DNA of 64,000 nt from Immersiella caudata (taxonomy: Eukaryota > Ascomycota > Sordariomycetes > Sordariales > Lasiosphaeriaceae). The stretch spans positions 4,340,001-4,404,000 of the forward strand of contig JAULSU010000006.1 in assembly GCA_030512335.1 (NCBI GenBank). The letters run 5' to 3'. Position 1 is the first letter of the stretch. Every line of letters begins with the position of its first letter. Of the stretch, positions 24,776-36,716 are shown piece after piece. The notes beneath the pieces were generated by a model, which saw nothing but the letters and a program-made list of their open reading frames with translations, ran no database searches and was not told where the DNA came from. Both the position numbers and the translations under genes were made by a program.

Positions 24776-24917
24776 GTCTGGTGCGCCAAGGTGGTTACCT
24801 GAAGGGAACAAGTCGGAAACAGGCAGTATTCATTCCAGCTTATCCGCCTTACTGAGGTACTCTGTACCACGCGAACAACATCCCAACGTGCACAAATTTG
24901 ACAACATCCATCAGCCT

Positions 24918-24932
24918 CCCCCCCCCCCCCCC
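24918..24932. repeat. poly(C)15 tract
   Basis: Uninterrupted C run between the two copies of the duplicated segment. Confidence 0.95.
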
Positions 24933-25844
24933 AAAACACCACAGCAACTCTAGTTTAGATACACGTGCATTGGCCTTGGCACGGGGGGACGCAACCAGTA
25001 GGGGTGGAGCCTCCCCCAACGGTGCACAGACAGGAGGACCTGCAAACAACCGAGAGGCCGGTAGACGTGCATCGCAGCGTAACCGGCGTCTGCCTTGGCT
25101 CCACCACAAGCGCGGCGCTGGAGCTGGTGAGAGCGAGAAGGGCGAGAACAGAGAGGGTCTTGAAAACATCAGTCTCCTATTCAGTTTCCAAACTCAGCTT
25201 GGCGCTTGGTTGAAATCACCTTCATTTTGGTCGTTGGTGGTAATTTCTGAGTGGTTATGACAGACAGGGGTTCTGCCAGTGTGCTGTTATAAAGGGGATT
25301 GAATGGGGAGGAGAAGTTGACAATATGGAACAATCTGGCCTGGGCGATGAAATGGGAGAGCCATGACACTGGTATTTATGCTTTTTACAGTGGGCACTGG
25401 ACTGCTCGTAGAACGCCCCACTCGCTTACTTCCTCCCTCCTCCCGCCGGGTGGGTATTTTCAGTTTTGTCTTGACTGGCTGGAAACAGAGAACATCGAGA
25501 GAAAAAAAATCCAAAGCACGCGCATGATAAACAAGTTTGTTGGAGGTCCTTTTCTGCGGGAAGGCGGCAACGATGTTGCAATGCCTGGAACCTACCGCGT
25601 GCTTGGTTTTTGACCTAGACCAACAAGAGCCTTTTTACCTCTATTGATTGGGCCAACTGAATCTGGTCCAACAACTACACGTTTGCGTCCCGTGTTTGCT
25701 CGATGGAGGTAGCAACAGCACGAATTTGGGTAGTATCTAACCCCCGCATATGGCGCTTAGTGTACGGCACAGGTGAATGATTATCCACCCACGGCAAGCT
25801 TTGGGGCTCTTCACCGACAAACCCGCATCCCTATCCATGTCGCA

Positions 25845-26096
25845 GCGGGGGACGCCGGATTATGCATTGGAGACAGCAACGTTTGGAGAAATGGGGATGT
25901 GGGACATTACACAAAACATGGAATGACAAAAGTTCACGTTGGTGTGCCCGCTTCGCCTTTCCCGCCCTGGTCGTCGAGTGCCCAGACGTGCCCAGACTAC
26001 TTTAGTTTATTTCCATGTGATGCTCGACTTATCTTAGTAAGTTGTTGTAGCTGTAGCAGAAATGCACTATATTCAGTTACACCTCTTTCAAACCCA
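25845..26096. repeat. duplicated segment, copy 2 (decayed)
   Basis: Same block order as copy 1, with several insertions that make it about 45 bp longer. No coding part of the DUF1996 gene is recognisable immediately before it, so only the 3' flank was copied or survived. Confidence 0.8.
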
Positions 26097-26481
26097 CGCA
26101 TGCACCCCCTGAATGACCCCTGTCACAGCGAGCTTGGTGTCTTTCGGCCCCAGTCAACACTCCGCAAACTCCAGACGTTCTCCGACCATAAACTCATCCC
26201 AGTTCACCGAAGCCGTCCAAGCGACGGATGATTAGTTGAAGGGGGGTTTATTCGTCGCCCAGAGTCCTTGGGTCCAATGGAGCTCGTCCTCCGCAATGGT
26301 GAACCCGCAAGCGCCCCCACGCTCGCCATCTTGGTGCGAATGGCGCAAGGTGAGTGGAACCCACCCCGAGAATAAGCTTAAATCCATCAAAATCAACAAA
26401 GAACCTCTTCATTTTGCATCACAAGTCCAAAACCATCACCCAAATCCAACTTTTCCTCCGAACATCGTCTGAACATCCAAC

Positions 26482-27033
26482 ATGGCCTCCCTCCGCCCCT
26501 ACACCCTCCTCACCAGAGCCCGATTCGCTCTTCCATCCCTCACCCGCCCCCTCTCAACAACCCCCCCCCTCCTCCAATCCCTCCCCCTCCGCATCACCGG
26601 CCACGGCTCTGGCACCATCCAAACCGTTTCCGTCGAAGGAAAGCCCTACCAATTCACCGCAGACACCTACACCCTCCTCGGCGGCAAAGACTCCGCCCCC
26701 TCCCCCGTCTCCTACTCCCTCGCCAGCCTAAGCTCCTGCAACCAAGTCACGGGCTCCCTGGTCGCCAAAGACCACGGTATCACCCTCGGAAAGTGGCATG
26801 TTACTGTGAAGGGGCTGCTTCCTACTGCGGTTCTGGTCAAGGGGGAGGAGGGGAATCCGAATTGGGAGGGGGTGGAGTTGGAGGTTAGGGTGCAGACTGA
26901 TGTTGAGGGGGGGAGTGAGGGTGAAGGGTTTAGGCATTTTGTGAGGGAGGTGGAGAGGAGGTGTCCGATTACGCAGTTGTTCAAGTTGAGTGGGGTTAGG
27001 TATGAGAGTAAGTGGGTTAATGAGAGTCTGTAG
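26482..27033 (+). CDS. mitochondrial OsmC/Ohr-like peroxidase
   Basis: Single-exon gene for a 183-aa protein. The first 35 residues are rich in Arg, Ser and Leu with no acidic residue, as in a mitochondrial presequence. The rest is an OsmC-family domain: SYSLASLSSCNQVTGSLVAK with the first redox Cys at 86, and RRCPITQLFKLSG with the second at 161. Family members reduce organic hydroperoxides through the Cys pair and form dimers. Length after presequence removal (about 145 aa) is the usual OsmC size. OsmC proteins are mostly bacterial; filamentous fungi carry mitochondrial versions. Confidence 0.88.
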   Translation: MASLRPYTLLTRARFALPSLTRPLSTTPPLLQSLPLRITGHGSGTIQTVSVEGKPYQFTADTYTLLGGKDSAPSPVSYSLASLSSCNQVTGSLVAKDHGITLGKWHVTVKGLLPTAVLVKGEEGNPNWEGVELEVRVQTDVEGGSEGEGFRHFVREVERRCPITQLFKLSGVRYESKWVNESL

Positions 27034-27900
27034 GATGGGTAGGGGATATGATGGGGATATGATTGGGGCTTGGGTTCTTTACGGTGAGGGTCGGGGGGAG
27101 ATCTTGTTAAAGGTCGGAAGGAGATTCGGAGTTGGCTGAGGGCGCATGTACGCTAAGATCGCAGATTTCTGTTCAGAAACACAACGCTTTAGTTTCCACA
27201 AACCATAGCAAGGCCCACTGCTTCCATGTGAGATGGCTGAGACATTTTGATCAGGGTGGCAGCTGAAGGAAGGCTCAGTCTGCTTTTTGCCTTCGCGATT
27301 GAACCCGTGAGCCCCAAGTCATCTGCCATCTGCTATCCGCCGCTTCACCATCATTGAAAATCCCAGAGCAATTCCGGTGTGATGGCAAGCCTTGATGAAT
27401 ACTTGGAGTAGACAAAGCAAAACAGTTTTTATGACGAGGGATCAACAATTCCTTTGTGCGAATCTGACTTTTGGGGAAGACCGTCTTGGCGTCGGAACAT
27501 GGCCTGCACTCGGCAAAGCTTAAGGCACACTGAAACCTGGTCACAATATCGGATCCCGGCTGGGTAAATGCAGGCACGCTTTCCTATAGCAGCGGATAGA
27601 AACGTCCCGCTGGTTGCGTCACCACATACCCCGAGATCCACGTCTCTGGTTGGTGAGGTTGTCGATTATTCTGTGGCGACAAGGCCTAGGCTCCTTGATG
27701 CTGGTTATGTAGCAAGGTAGGCCTCTATCGTAAGGTGTGCGCTTGTGCATGCGACTCGAAATTACCAGGTCGTGGGGGAGAAGAGATAGGATAAATCAGC
27801 GAGTTCTCCCTATAGACCATCACCGAGTGTCTCCTGCTCTGTCTCTCGTCCCTTTCGTCAAGCTCCGTCAAGATTCTGAGGGTCGCACATCTTCGCCAGA
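27034..27900. other. intergenic region
   Basis: I see no gene. A 100-codon minus-strand frame at 27275-27577 lacks any motif. The last 150 bases are the leader of the dehydrogenase-like gene. Confidence 0.5.
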
Positions 27901-29497
27901 ATGACTCGCACGCAGGCTCTCGTCGGCATCATTGCCACAATGGCATTCCTGTTTGCCCCTGAGGTGGCAGCTCAGAATTGTGCGGCGCTCACAGCGCGAT
28001 TCCAGCCCAAATTGGGGTCGGGATACACCTCCAACGTCATCGCCACGGGTCTGCGCTCACCACGGCACATCGCCATTGATTCGGCTGGTAACCTGCTCGT
28101 GGCTGAAGGAGGAAGCGGATCGGTGATTCGTTTGGTGCTGAAAGAGAACGCCGATGGCACCGTCTGCGTTCAGTCAAGCGCTGCCTTGACTACCGATCGG
28201 AGTGTAAGTTTAAAAAGGAAATAGGAGTAAGGCCGGGAGGGAAACAGATGGAGATGTGAATAACAAACCCCAGACAAACCACGGCATCGCCCTCAGCGCA
28301 GACGGCAAGACACTCTACACGTCCAGTCTCGCCAGCGTAACCGCATATCCCTACGACGCAGCCGCCGGTACCATCGGGGCCGGCAAGGTCATCATCTCGG
28401 GGATGAGCAACACAGGAACTCATCCGACCCGAGCCATTCTGATTTCGAAATCCAGCCCGGATACCCTTCTCGTCGCACGAGGCAGCAACGGGAACATTGA
28501 CACGGCCACGGCCACTCTCTCGACGGCACGCAGCGTCATCAAGACGTTCAGCCTCAGCAAGGTCGCGTCTTCGCCGGCTGACTTTGCTACTGGGGGTGAA
28601 ACCTTGGGATGGGGTCTTCGTAACATTGTGGGGATGGGTGAAGATCCGATTTCTGGAGGCGTGGTATGCATCTTTCCCCTTGTCTCCAGTGTTGCTGTTC
28701 CATCTACTGACTGGCGCCCCTTGATATAGTGGAGCGTGGAGAATTCCATGGACGATGTTCGCTTCGGAGGACGTGATGTCCACAACGGTGAGTTTGTAGT
28801 TGTCTCCTTTCCCCTGCAGGGAGCTGTAGTGACTTTGTCATTGGCTGACGTTGGGGAAGATAATCCCGCCGAGAAGGCCAACTACCACGGCGTCTTGAAC
28901 GCAACGACCAACAGTCTCAAGGGGGCCAACTTTGGCTACCCAAGTTGCGTGCCGGCGTGGGATCCCAGTGTCCTTGGCACCGGGGGGTACCAAGTGGGCA
29001 GCCTCTTCAAGGCTGATAGCACCCCAGCTGCACCGGACTGCGCCACGTACCAGAAGGGCCGTCTCCACTTCCCTGCGCACACTGCTGTACGCGTATTTCC
29101 CTTCCTGAGGTGAAGAGATCGAACGACTAACGGATGAAGCCCCTGGATATCAAGTTCAACGCAAACGCCACCAGTGCATACATTGCCTTCCACGGGAGTT
29201 GGTAAGTGCTTACCTCATAACGACCGGATCCTAACCTCAACTTGAGCTCACACATGACCCACCAGGAACCGTAGTCCTCCCGATGGATACAGGGTTATGC
29301 GGGTCGACTTCAAAAGTGGCCAGCCTGTTGCGGAGGCGACCAGCAAAACGGCGCAGGTTCCCGTCATGGAAAACATCAACACGGCCTCTTGCCCGCGATC
29401 CTGCTTCCGCCCTGTTGGTCTGGACTTTGATAAGAAGGGACGGCTGTACGTGTCGAGCGACACGTCGGGCGAAGTCCATGTTGTTTATGGTGCCTAG
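27901..29497 (+). CDS. secreted PQQ-type sorbosone/glucose dehydrogenase-like beta-propeller protein
   Basis: 423 aa, six exons: 27901-28203, 28274-28663, 28730-28787, 28860-29086, 29140-29201 and 29266-29497. A signal peptide (LVGIIATMAFLFAPEVAAQ) leads to a six-bladed propeller. Family markers are VIATGLRSPRHIAID, NHGIALSADGKTLYTSSL, HPTRAILISKSSPDTLLVARGSN (split by short gaps), GWGLRNIVGMGEDP, the FHGSWNRSPPDGYRV signature and the closing RPVGLDFDKKGRLYVSSD blade. Related bacterial enzymes are PQQ-dependent sugar dehydrogenases; fungal homologues are often called L-sorbosone dehydrogenases, and some fungal secreted pyranose dehydrogenases use PQQ. Cofactor and substrate are not proven here. 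The small 58-bp exon is supported by the perfect restoration of DVHNDNPAEK. Confidence 0.88.
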
Positions 29498-30076
29498 GCC
29501 TCATGTGTCGGTAGATCGAACAGTATACCGTGTATTTAATTCCAGTCATACGGGGAGAGACGCACATATCGATATCCTGCTGGGTCCAAAACGGGTCGCC
29601 TCCCCGCAGCAAGGCAATTAATTTTGCGGGCCCGGGTGCTTGCTTCTCGTCTCACACAAAGTGGAAGGTGTGACAAACCGGGACCAACCACCGCTGACCA
29701 AAGATGGTGATTGTTTGCTCCACTGGCATGGTGAGCAGACCAGGTGAGGAGAAGAGAGACCGGGCCGTGGATACAGAGGTAACCATATGAATCCGCCCGC
29801 ACGTGGCGATTTGAAGTCGGGGGCGTCGATTTCGATTTTTCGTCTGGCCTCCGAAGTCAGGTTTGCTCTTTCCCTCCGTCACAACTGCAGCCAACTCAGC
29901 AGATTTTTCGCGTCATTGCTCAGCCGGTGTATGACCCACCTTTCTTTCTCAAGAATACTGGCGTTACTTCCTGCCGCTCAACATCGTTGTTTTGTTCCAT
30001 CCCGCCGCGGCCGAGGTGCTTGCGCGGTGCTATCCGTCGTTGACGGTCGCAACTTCCCTGACTTGCCTCCTCGACA
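29498..30076. other. intergenic region
   Basis: 3' flank of the dehydrogenase-like gene and promoter of the Cys-rich surface protein. An in-frame stop precedes the ATG at 30077. A frame at 29931-30100 (MTHLSFSRILALLPAA) resembles a weak signal peptide but is in another frame and would need an extra intron. Confidence 0.45.
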
Positions 30077-31178
30077 ATGGCTTCGATTAACGTCTCTCAC
30101 GGGACCTGCTACTCGGATCAGGGTGTCGAGGCGGACGCCGCCTTCATTCCCTGCGGCAACGACGCATTCGGCCATGTAACATGCTGCGGCCGCGGAGACT
30201 GGTGTTTGATGTCGAATGCATGCTATAACCAAGAATTCGGCATTACCTATCTCCAAGGGTGCAGCGATCCTGATTATCAAGATCCAAGCTGCCCAGACAA
30301 AAGCGTATTTCCAGGTATGTAGCCCCACGACAGACAGCAAGAATTATCTGACCTTTAGTTTCGCCGCAGGCTACCCCTGGCTCGGCCTGGTCTACTGCAA
30401 CGGCACCTCCCGGCAGTGGGCAGCATGCCCTCAAAAGAAAAAACCGGAAGCTCTGACGTCGCCCGACTTCTGTTACTGCCCCGCGACGGAGCGACCTATC
30501 GCCTTCACCGCCGACTCCGTCATCCAAGCTAGAGCATCCCTCCCGACGGCCACCGGCGAAACCATCGCGTGGGTTGCCGGCTTCGCCCCGATCGCGCCCA
30601 CAACAGCAACGACGAGTCTTCCCACCACTCATACCCCGAGTTCTACATCAACCCGACCCTTATCTACAACATCGAGCGCAGGCACCGAAGCCACCGCATC
30701 AGGGTCAACCCCCAGCCCATCAGGCCTCTCAAGCGGCGCCAGCATCGGAATAGGCGTGGGAATCGGCCTAGGCGGCGTACTAGCGCTCATCGCTCTGGCA
30801 ATCCTCCTCGCCAGACTCCGGCGCAAAAAGAGAAACAAGCTCGCGGCAGCAGAACTGAACGACAATGAACCCAAGCAGCCCAAAGCGGAACTCAGCGCGG
30901 GACATGGACAGTCCGATAACGGCAATGGATCTGGAAGTCCCGCTCCCTGGGGGGTTCAGCCGGGCAGTCCGTCGACCATGTCACCCTCGGAACTTGATCC
31001 CGCGTCGCCACGGCCTTGGTCTATGAGCAGCGAACTAGAGGGGCGTAGGGTGGGGACGTTTGCGGAGGTGACGCAGGAGGGGGGTTCAGGTTCACCGGCA
31101 CAGGGGGTGTCTCCGTCGAGTCGCAGTGGTGAAAGGACGTTCGTGCCGTATCGTCCCGTGCTGGAGTTGCCGGGATGA
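30077..31178 (+). CDS. Cys-rich single-pass fungal surface protein
   Basis: 348 aa from two exons, 30077-30314 and 30370-31178. The N-terminal third is Cys-rich (GTCYSDQG, FIPCGN, TCCGRGDWCLMSNACY, DPSCPD, VYCNGT) and ends in a FCYCP motif. A Ser/Thr-rich stalk follows, then a Gly-rich TM helix (GIGVGIGLGGVLALIALAIL), then a basic stop-transfer (RLRRKKR) and a long Ser/Pro cytoplasmic tail. This layout is widespread in filamentous fungi (sensor-like or wall-associated proteins), but no function is established. No signal peptide is visible at this start, so it would insert as a reverse signal-anchor protein unless an upstream exon exists. Confidence 0.8.
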
Positions 31179-31705
31179 CGGTATGTAGTTGCAGAACAGT
31201 TTATATACTGGCGGTACGGGGTCGCGTGGAGGGAGAGGGTGCGCTCTTAGGACCTCTATGTGCGACCTGTTTCGCAATGCCTCGTCTTCGTATCATCATC
31301 TGGGTAGTTAGATAGTAGCTAATGATCAAGACCTCGACTGTCTTTGATCTTCTTGTACAAGCCTTGCCAAGTATCCAGAAAGAGACACGCAAAGTTTGCA
31401 GCGCCTGTCTAGTGAAAATAAAGTCGCCAATCCACTCCCGAAACCCTCGCCCGAGGGCAAAAAAAGTACCCATTGACAGACACAGAGGCATCTAGAACTC
31501 GTGAAATCTGTTGTTTCGGTCTCAATAGTATTATTGCTATATAGGTATCGTAAGGACAGAAAAAATGAGAGAACCTCATCGCTGATCCCCTCCCAAGCGC
31601 TAAAACAAAACAACACACGAGCCACCCTATTTCTATACATCAGCGTAACGGCGTTCATCATCATTATCATCATCGATACACGGACCCCGAGTCCTGTCGT
31701 CTAAT
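31179..31705. other. convergent intergenic region
   Basis: 3' ends of two convergent genes. I see nothing else. It is AT-richer than its surroundings, with ATCATCATTATCATCATC at about 31657. Confidence 0.5.
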
Positions 31706-32753
31706 CTATTTTTTGCACGTAAACGTCTCGCCGAGAGGGTCCTTGTAAAGCGCCTCATCAGCGAACCAATCCCCTCCTGTCCCTACGCACTTGCCTCCGC
31801 CGCTTGGTCCGACATGGGCGCAATGGATCTGGTGGTCATGAGTTAGAATTTTCTCTGCGGTTAGAGAGCTTTGAGAGACACTTACATCCGGTCGAACCTG
31901 TGTCAGCACCAGGTGAATGGATCGGCAGACGACGTTGTCGCCCCAAGCCGCATCGTAGTTGCCGTAGGGCTTTTGCGACAGACCGGCAACGCACTCGCCG
32001 ATGCTCGACCACTGGGTGTTGGCACCTGTGCATCGCATCTGCGTGACGGCGCAGATGACTTGGATGCTCTGGGCTTGGAACTGCGGGTTGGTGATGGCGG
32101 CCGCTTCGGTGCTTTCGACCCATTTGTTGAGGTTTGGAATCCACGCGTCGTACTTGAGAACCTCGCCTTTGTCATCGAACCTCCAGAATGCCACCTGCGT
32201 GCAAGTCAGACACCGCACTTGGATCAGCATAGGCTTGGGTACTTACCTGTTTCAGGGGCGCGAGGGCCTTCCCGTGGTCCGGGGAGCCAGGGTTGACGAC
32301 GCTGCAGAACAAATACACGACCGAAGCAGCCACCTCGGCGCAGGCCGAGCTGAACTCGGTGATCTTATAGCTCGTGATGGCCGAAAATGCCCCGTTGCCT
32401 TGCGGAAGGGGCGCGAGGGCGAAAAAGTACTCGATCGAATCCTCAAAACCGTCGAAGCTGCCCACGGGATCAACCCGGCCCACCACGTCCTTGCTGAACA
32501 GGCCTGGGGGCACCCCAGCTCCGCCGCCTCCGATGATGGGCAGCTGGTTGGGGTAGACGGTGAGGTTGTAGATGCTGGAGATGGTGTTGAAGTTGCGTTC
32601 CTGGAAGTCATCATCCGGGTCCGATCCCGGGCCACCGTGGCCGTGATGTCCCTTCCACGGCGGCCACCAGATGGGCCAGCTGTGCGTCGAGGATATCAGG
32701 AAGGCCAAGACATAGCTGAGGCTCAAAAGACGGGCGCTAAACAGCAGCTGCAT
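31706..32753 (-). CDS. conserved secreted fungal protein, possible NTF2-like fold
   Basis: 312 aa, three exons in minus orientation: 32753-32247, 32194-31886 and 31828-31706. A signal peptide (LLSLSYVLAFLISSTHSW) precedes a His/Gly/Pro-rich linker. The next part reads RNFNTISSIYNLTVYPNQLP, then VGRVDPVGSFDGFEDSIEYFF. The second half has a distinctive Cys pattern: VICAVTQMRCTGANTQW, IGECVAGL, DNVVCRSIHLVLTQVRPD and the terminal IHCAHVGPSGGGKCVG. I know similar fungal secreted proteins only as hypothetical; the size and helix/strand pattern suggest a SnoaL/NTF2-like fold, which is inference. The ATG at 32753 is the first in frame. Confidence 0.8.
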
Positions 32754-33408
32754 GGTCGCGGCTGTTGGTGGGAGTCGATGTAGGGCGTGGTGAGCTCGCA
32801 GCAACAACACTGGGAGGAAAAATGGGCGCTTTCTTCCATCGCGGGGGGAGCCAGGGAAAAGCGGTGTATTAATTCATCGCGCCCGGTCGGTACAGCCCAG
32901 CCTCCCGGTGACGAGCTGCCGGGATGTGCGGCGGCAGCAACGTGGCGCGTGGGTACGCTGGCATGGCGCACATCAGACATGGGGCACCCAAGCCAATATT
33001 TGTGGTCAGTTTTCCCGGTTCCAGATGGTGGTGCTGGTCGGTGCTGGGTTTGGGACTGTTTGGGACTGGATGGAGAAATTTGATGGTGCGTGGAGGGGCA
33101 TGATGCTGGACTGCGGCAAACCGCCTTGCCGAGGATTCCCCCCCTCCCCAGCTGTTGGTGGTAGGTATTTGGGGGTTGGTCGGCGCTAGGCCGAGACGGA
33201 CGCTTGGGTCTGCGCTGCTCGTCGATGTGTCGCCGTGGTATTCGTGCCATCTCGCCGAGCGCTGCATCCACGACGGCGATGGCCAAGGCAGCCGCATGCA
33301 AACTCTCACTCACCCCGCATGTCTGCCAGTCCAAATGACGTGTTCGGGGAGCGGGAGCGATGAGCTGGTGGATTCGCAGTGGCCCGGGGGCCGAAAGTCC
33401 CGCTGGCC

Positions 33409-33438
33409 AAAAAAAAAAAACAAAAAAAAAAAAAAAAA
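33409..33438. repeat. interrupted poly(A) tract
   Basis: Twelve A, one C, then seventeen A on the plus strand. It could be a retroposition scar, but no adjacent element or target-site duplication is visible. Confidence 0.85.
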
Positions 33439-35306
33439 GCCAGCTCAGTGGTTGGGCCGCTACTGGCCCGCTACTGACCCGCTGCCCTCTGCGCACCGAC
33501 TGGGCGGTCAAGTTGGAGTGGGTCCTGGCCCAGGTGGGCTTCGCTGACCGAAAGAGGGCGGCGCACAAACATCCCTGCGCGAACCGTTCCAGAAGAATTC
33601 TGGGGCGGTCAGAGAACCCCAGACGACCAGCCCCTCCAAGGAAAAAAATCAAAAAAATCCAAGAATGGTCCCGGCTTCCGCGTGCAAAGACCACCAGACG
33701 TCAGGATTCCCATCTTCGAAACTTGGACATGACGACAACTTCCTTTGCCGAAGTTACGTGGCGGGGCGCGTCCCCCCGTCCATGCTCAAAAATTTGCCAG
33801 CAGTGGTTGGGCTGCGGACGCTTTTTGGGGTTTGCCGGGTGCCGCCCATCGAGGGCCAGTCGGTCGAAGCTGGCGCCACGTGCCGGATGTCATTTGGCGG
33901 AGGTCGAGCTGCCCTGCGCCCAGGCTTGCACAGCTTGGCCTGGCTTTCGGCTTGGTGATGATGGAAGGCGGCAAAGCGACGAGGGCGCTGCTGAAGTCAT
34001 GGCATGATGTCAGGTTGTGGCCATCGATGAGAAACCCCAGGTTTTTGCCTGGGCAGGTTTGAGGGAGGCCTAAATGATATATGGGGCCTCGCTGCCCACA
34101 CGTCTGGTCTTGTGGCCGTTCCCGTGATCAATCGAGCCCACCACTCGTGTCCCAACTGTCTTCCGTGCCTCCATCCACCATCCCTCTCAGGCGGGAGGAG
34201 AGAAGCAAAAGATGCGGGCCTTGCATGGTGGCTGGGTGCTGTGATGGACGATGCGAGGAAGTTCGAATGCGATTGGTTCACTGAGGCTATCTTGTTCGAC
34301 AGGGGTCCAGAAGTCTGGCCGTTCCTGGTTTGGTGTGGCCAGTTTCATGGCCAGGGGTGTCATTGGCTGGCGACCCTCCGCGCTTTCCTCAGCAAGCCAC
34401 CGTCGCCCCTCCCTTTTCTCATTTTGTTTGCGCTCCCCTCCCCCTTCAATTTCTCATGAGCGGTTTTTGAGCATGAGGTGATGTTGGGATGGGTGACCCG
34501 AAATCTCGGGAACTCAGGAACCAGCCGTTTGCGGCACACCTATGACGAAACTGCCGGGCGATTCAGCCAGCTTTTTTTTTTTCTCTTTCTCTCCCTCTCA
34601 CCACGGTTGCTTACCCTCCTGGTTTCCCGTATTCGAAATGGGAATCCCGCTAGTCACGACTGCAGGGGCAAATGATTGCTCCCACTTGCCCATTTGCCGA
34701 GGTAACCCATGGCTTCCCACTGGTTTGTCAAGGGCGTTGTGCTCGTATGCGTGATAGGTAGCTTACGGGGATTACGGGGACCACTCGGTTCTGACAGTGC
34801 TATGGGCGCGTTCTTGGGGACGGCACTCAGGGTCGCATTGGGGGCAGAGCTGGTGGTGTGCACCCCTCTGAGTGGTTGTGGTGTCCCCACGGCCCCTGCC
34901 GCACCACCGCAAATCAGGCGATTCCGCGGACCAGTCAGACCGCAGAGCCCGGACTCCTCAGCGAGTGCCCAGCACCGGCACCGTATTAACTGGCGTCTGG
35001 CCACGGCGGGCCGGCCTATCGCAAACCGGAGCCGATCTCCATCATCCCGGGCTCGAATTCTCCAGCAAGTAGAATGCCGTTAACACCCTCCTCCGCGCCT
35101 GGTCTGGCCCTCCCCTGGATCGTTAGTGCAGCGTGACTGCCCTGGCCAAACTAGCCAGTCACCGAGTCGCCCCGCGCTCGCCGCCCCTGAATGCCCGCGA
35201 CAGTAAAGTGTGCTTGAGGCAAATGTCGTGCCCTGTCTTCCCCATCGCCGCAACCGGGCTCGGGAGACTAAGCCGGGATGATGCGTGTGCCGTTGCATGT
35301 ATGTCT

Positions 35307-35313
35307 TATATAG
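35307..35313 (+). promoter_or_regulatory. TATA-like element of the second 7-TM gene
   Basis: TATATAG on the plus strand, about 93 bp before the ATG at 35406, a normal spacing for a fungal core promoter. Confidence 0.45.
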
Positions 35314-35405
35314 CGGCACGGACCCCCTCGCCGTCCTCGATGGCGCTGTTCTAGCGACTCGGTTGCTGCACAAAGACGGACGCCAAAAGTCGAAAAGGAA
35401 ACATC

Positions 35406-36716
35406 ATGGCCGCCTCCGACGATAGCGGCCCCCTGCCGCACCGGTCCCTCCTGGCGCTAGTATGGACGTGCTTCAGCGTCGCCGCCCTCCTCGTCGCCAT
35501 CCGAACTGTGACGCGCCTCAAGTTCACCGTCCGACGGTTGACGGGCGAGGACTACTGCATGCTGTTAGCCCTGGCGACCTTGTTGACGCTGTGCGTCCTC
35601 GAGACGATCCAGCTGCCGAGTCTCTATCACATCACGGCCGTGCTGGCCGGTACCATCCCTCTCTCGGCCGAGTTGATCACCCAGACCGAGGACTACCTCC
35701 GCCTCGAGTTTGCCATCATCATCTTGTTCTGGAGCGTGCTGTGGTGTGTCAAGGCCAGCTTCCTGGCTCTGTACTTTAAGCTCTTTCGCGAGCTGGTGCT
35801 GTACCGACGCGTGTGGTATCTCCTCGCCTCTTTCACCGTCCTGGCGTACGGCGGCTGCGTCATCACGCTATGTCTGTCTTGCGGCCAGATCACCAACTTC
35901 TTCAAGTTCGGCCAGTGCGCGAAGCAGGAGTATATCTGGGCCTCCAACCTCAGTGTCTACTACAGCACCACCATTGATGTCTTCACGGACCTTTGCAGTA
36001 GGTCGTCCTCCGGGTGCCATGTTTCTTCGACGTGCTGCTGACACCCACCAGTCATGGCCATGCCCCTCCGCCTGATATACAACGTGAAGGTGTCGCCAAA
36101 GCAAAAGCTCGGTCTCGTTTGCGTCTTCGGTCTGTGTTTCGTCATGATCGCCTTTGCCATCATCCGAGCGAAGCAGGTGCTGGTTCCGCAGGCATTCGTT
36201 GACCTCAAGATGTTGATGATTTGGTCGACTCTCACAGCCGCCATTTGTACGTCCTCAACGCCTCCACCCGCTTGGCATTCCCCCCAGCCCCTGCTAACCA
36301 CGTCCAGCCGTCATCGTCGGTAGTCTCCCAGCTCTGAAGATCCTGGTGACCAACCGCCCATCCACCAAGCACTCCCTTTACGGATCTGGCGCGGGAGCGA
36401 AGAAGCAGCAGTACAGCCACGGCAGCGACCACCGCAATATGGGTGTGCCGCTCGGCTCGATCTCGAGTGAAAAGAGATCGATCATGGGGCGGCGGACAGA
36501 CACCAGCGACTCCCAAGAAGAGATCCTCCAGCAAGACAATGGCCGGTTTGTCATGGTGAAACATGACATTGTGAGTGATTCCCTGGAGATCCATCGTCCT
36601 GCTCCACCAGCATGCTGACCCTCAGACAGACCGTCTCCTTTGACGACGTTGACCATCCCCGACCGACCTTCCCGCCGGGCCGCTTGGATGATTCGGCATA
36701 CGGAAGAGCCGTTTGA
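35406..36716 (+). CDS. rhodopsin-fold 7-TM membrane protein, second copy
   Basis: 378 aa, four exons: 35406-35997, 36052-36246, 36308-36570 and 36630-36716. The order of segments fits the fungal Rhodopsin domain: LLALVWTCFSVAALLVAIRT, then LTGEDYCMLLALATLLTLCV, then WSVLWCVKASFLALYFKLF, CGQITNFFKFGQC, STTIDVFTDLCIMAMPLRLI and ISVIVGSLPALKILVTNR. Splicing the last intron replaces a short read-through tail with the typical ending KHDITVSFDD...PPGRLDD. The Ser-rich C-terminal tail could be phosphorylated. It is distant from the 6.0-kb protein and not a recent duplicate. Ligand and signalling role are unknown. Confidence 0.9.

Larger units (their letters stand above)
24543..26481. other. intergenic region with a duplicated, decayed 3' flank
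   Basis: No intact gene. The first 230 bases are the 3' UTR of the DUF1996 gene. A diverged copy of that segment lies at 25845-26096. A C15 run at 24918-24932 and CT-rich DNA separate them. The last 150 bases are the leader of the OsmC-like gene. Confidence 0.55.
32754..35405. other. 2.65-kb divergent intergenic region
   Basis: Lies between two divergently transcribed genes and holds both promoters. A 323-codon minus-strand frame (32723-33694) reads through poly(A) tracts as poly-Phe and is spurious. A-rich runs occur at 33409-33438. No repeat family or gene is recognised. Confidence 0.55.

Noticed and set aside
32723..33694. 323-codon minus-strand frame
   Set aside because: It reads poly(A) tracts as runs of Phe and overlaps the start of the spliced secreted-protein gene in another frame.
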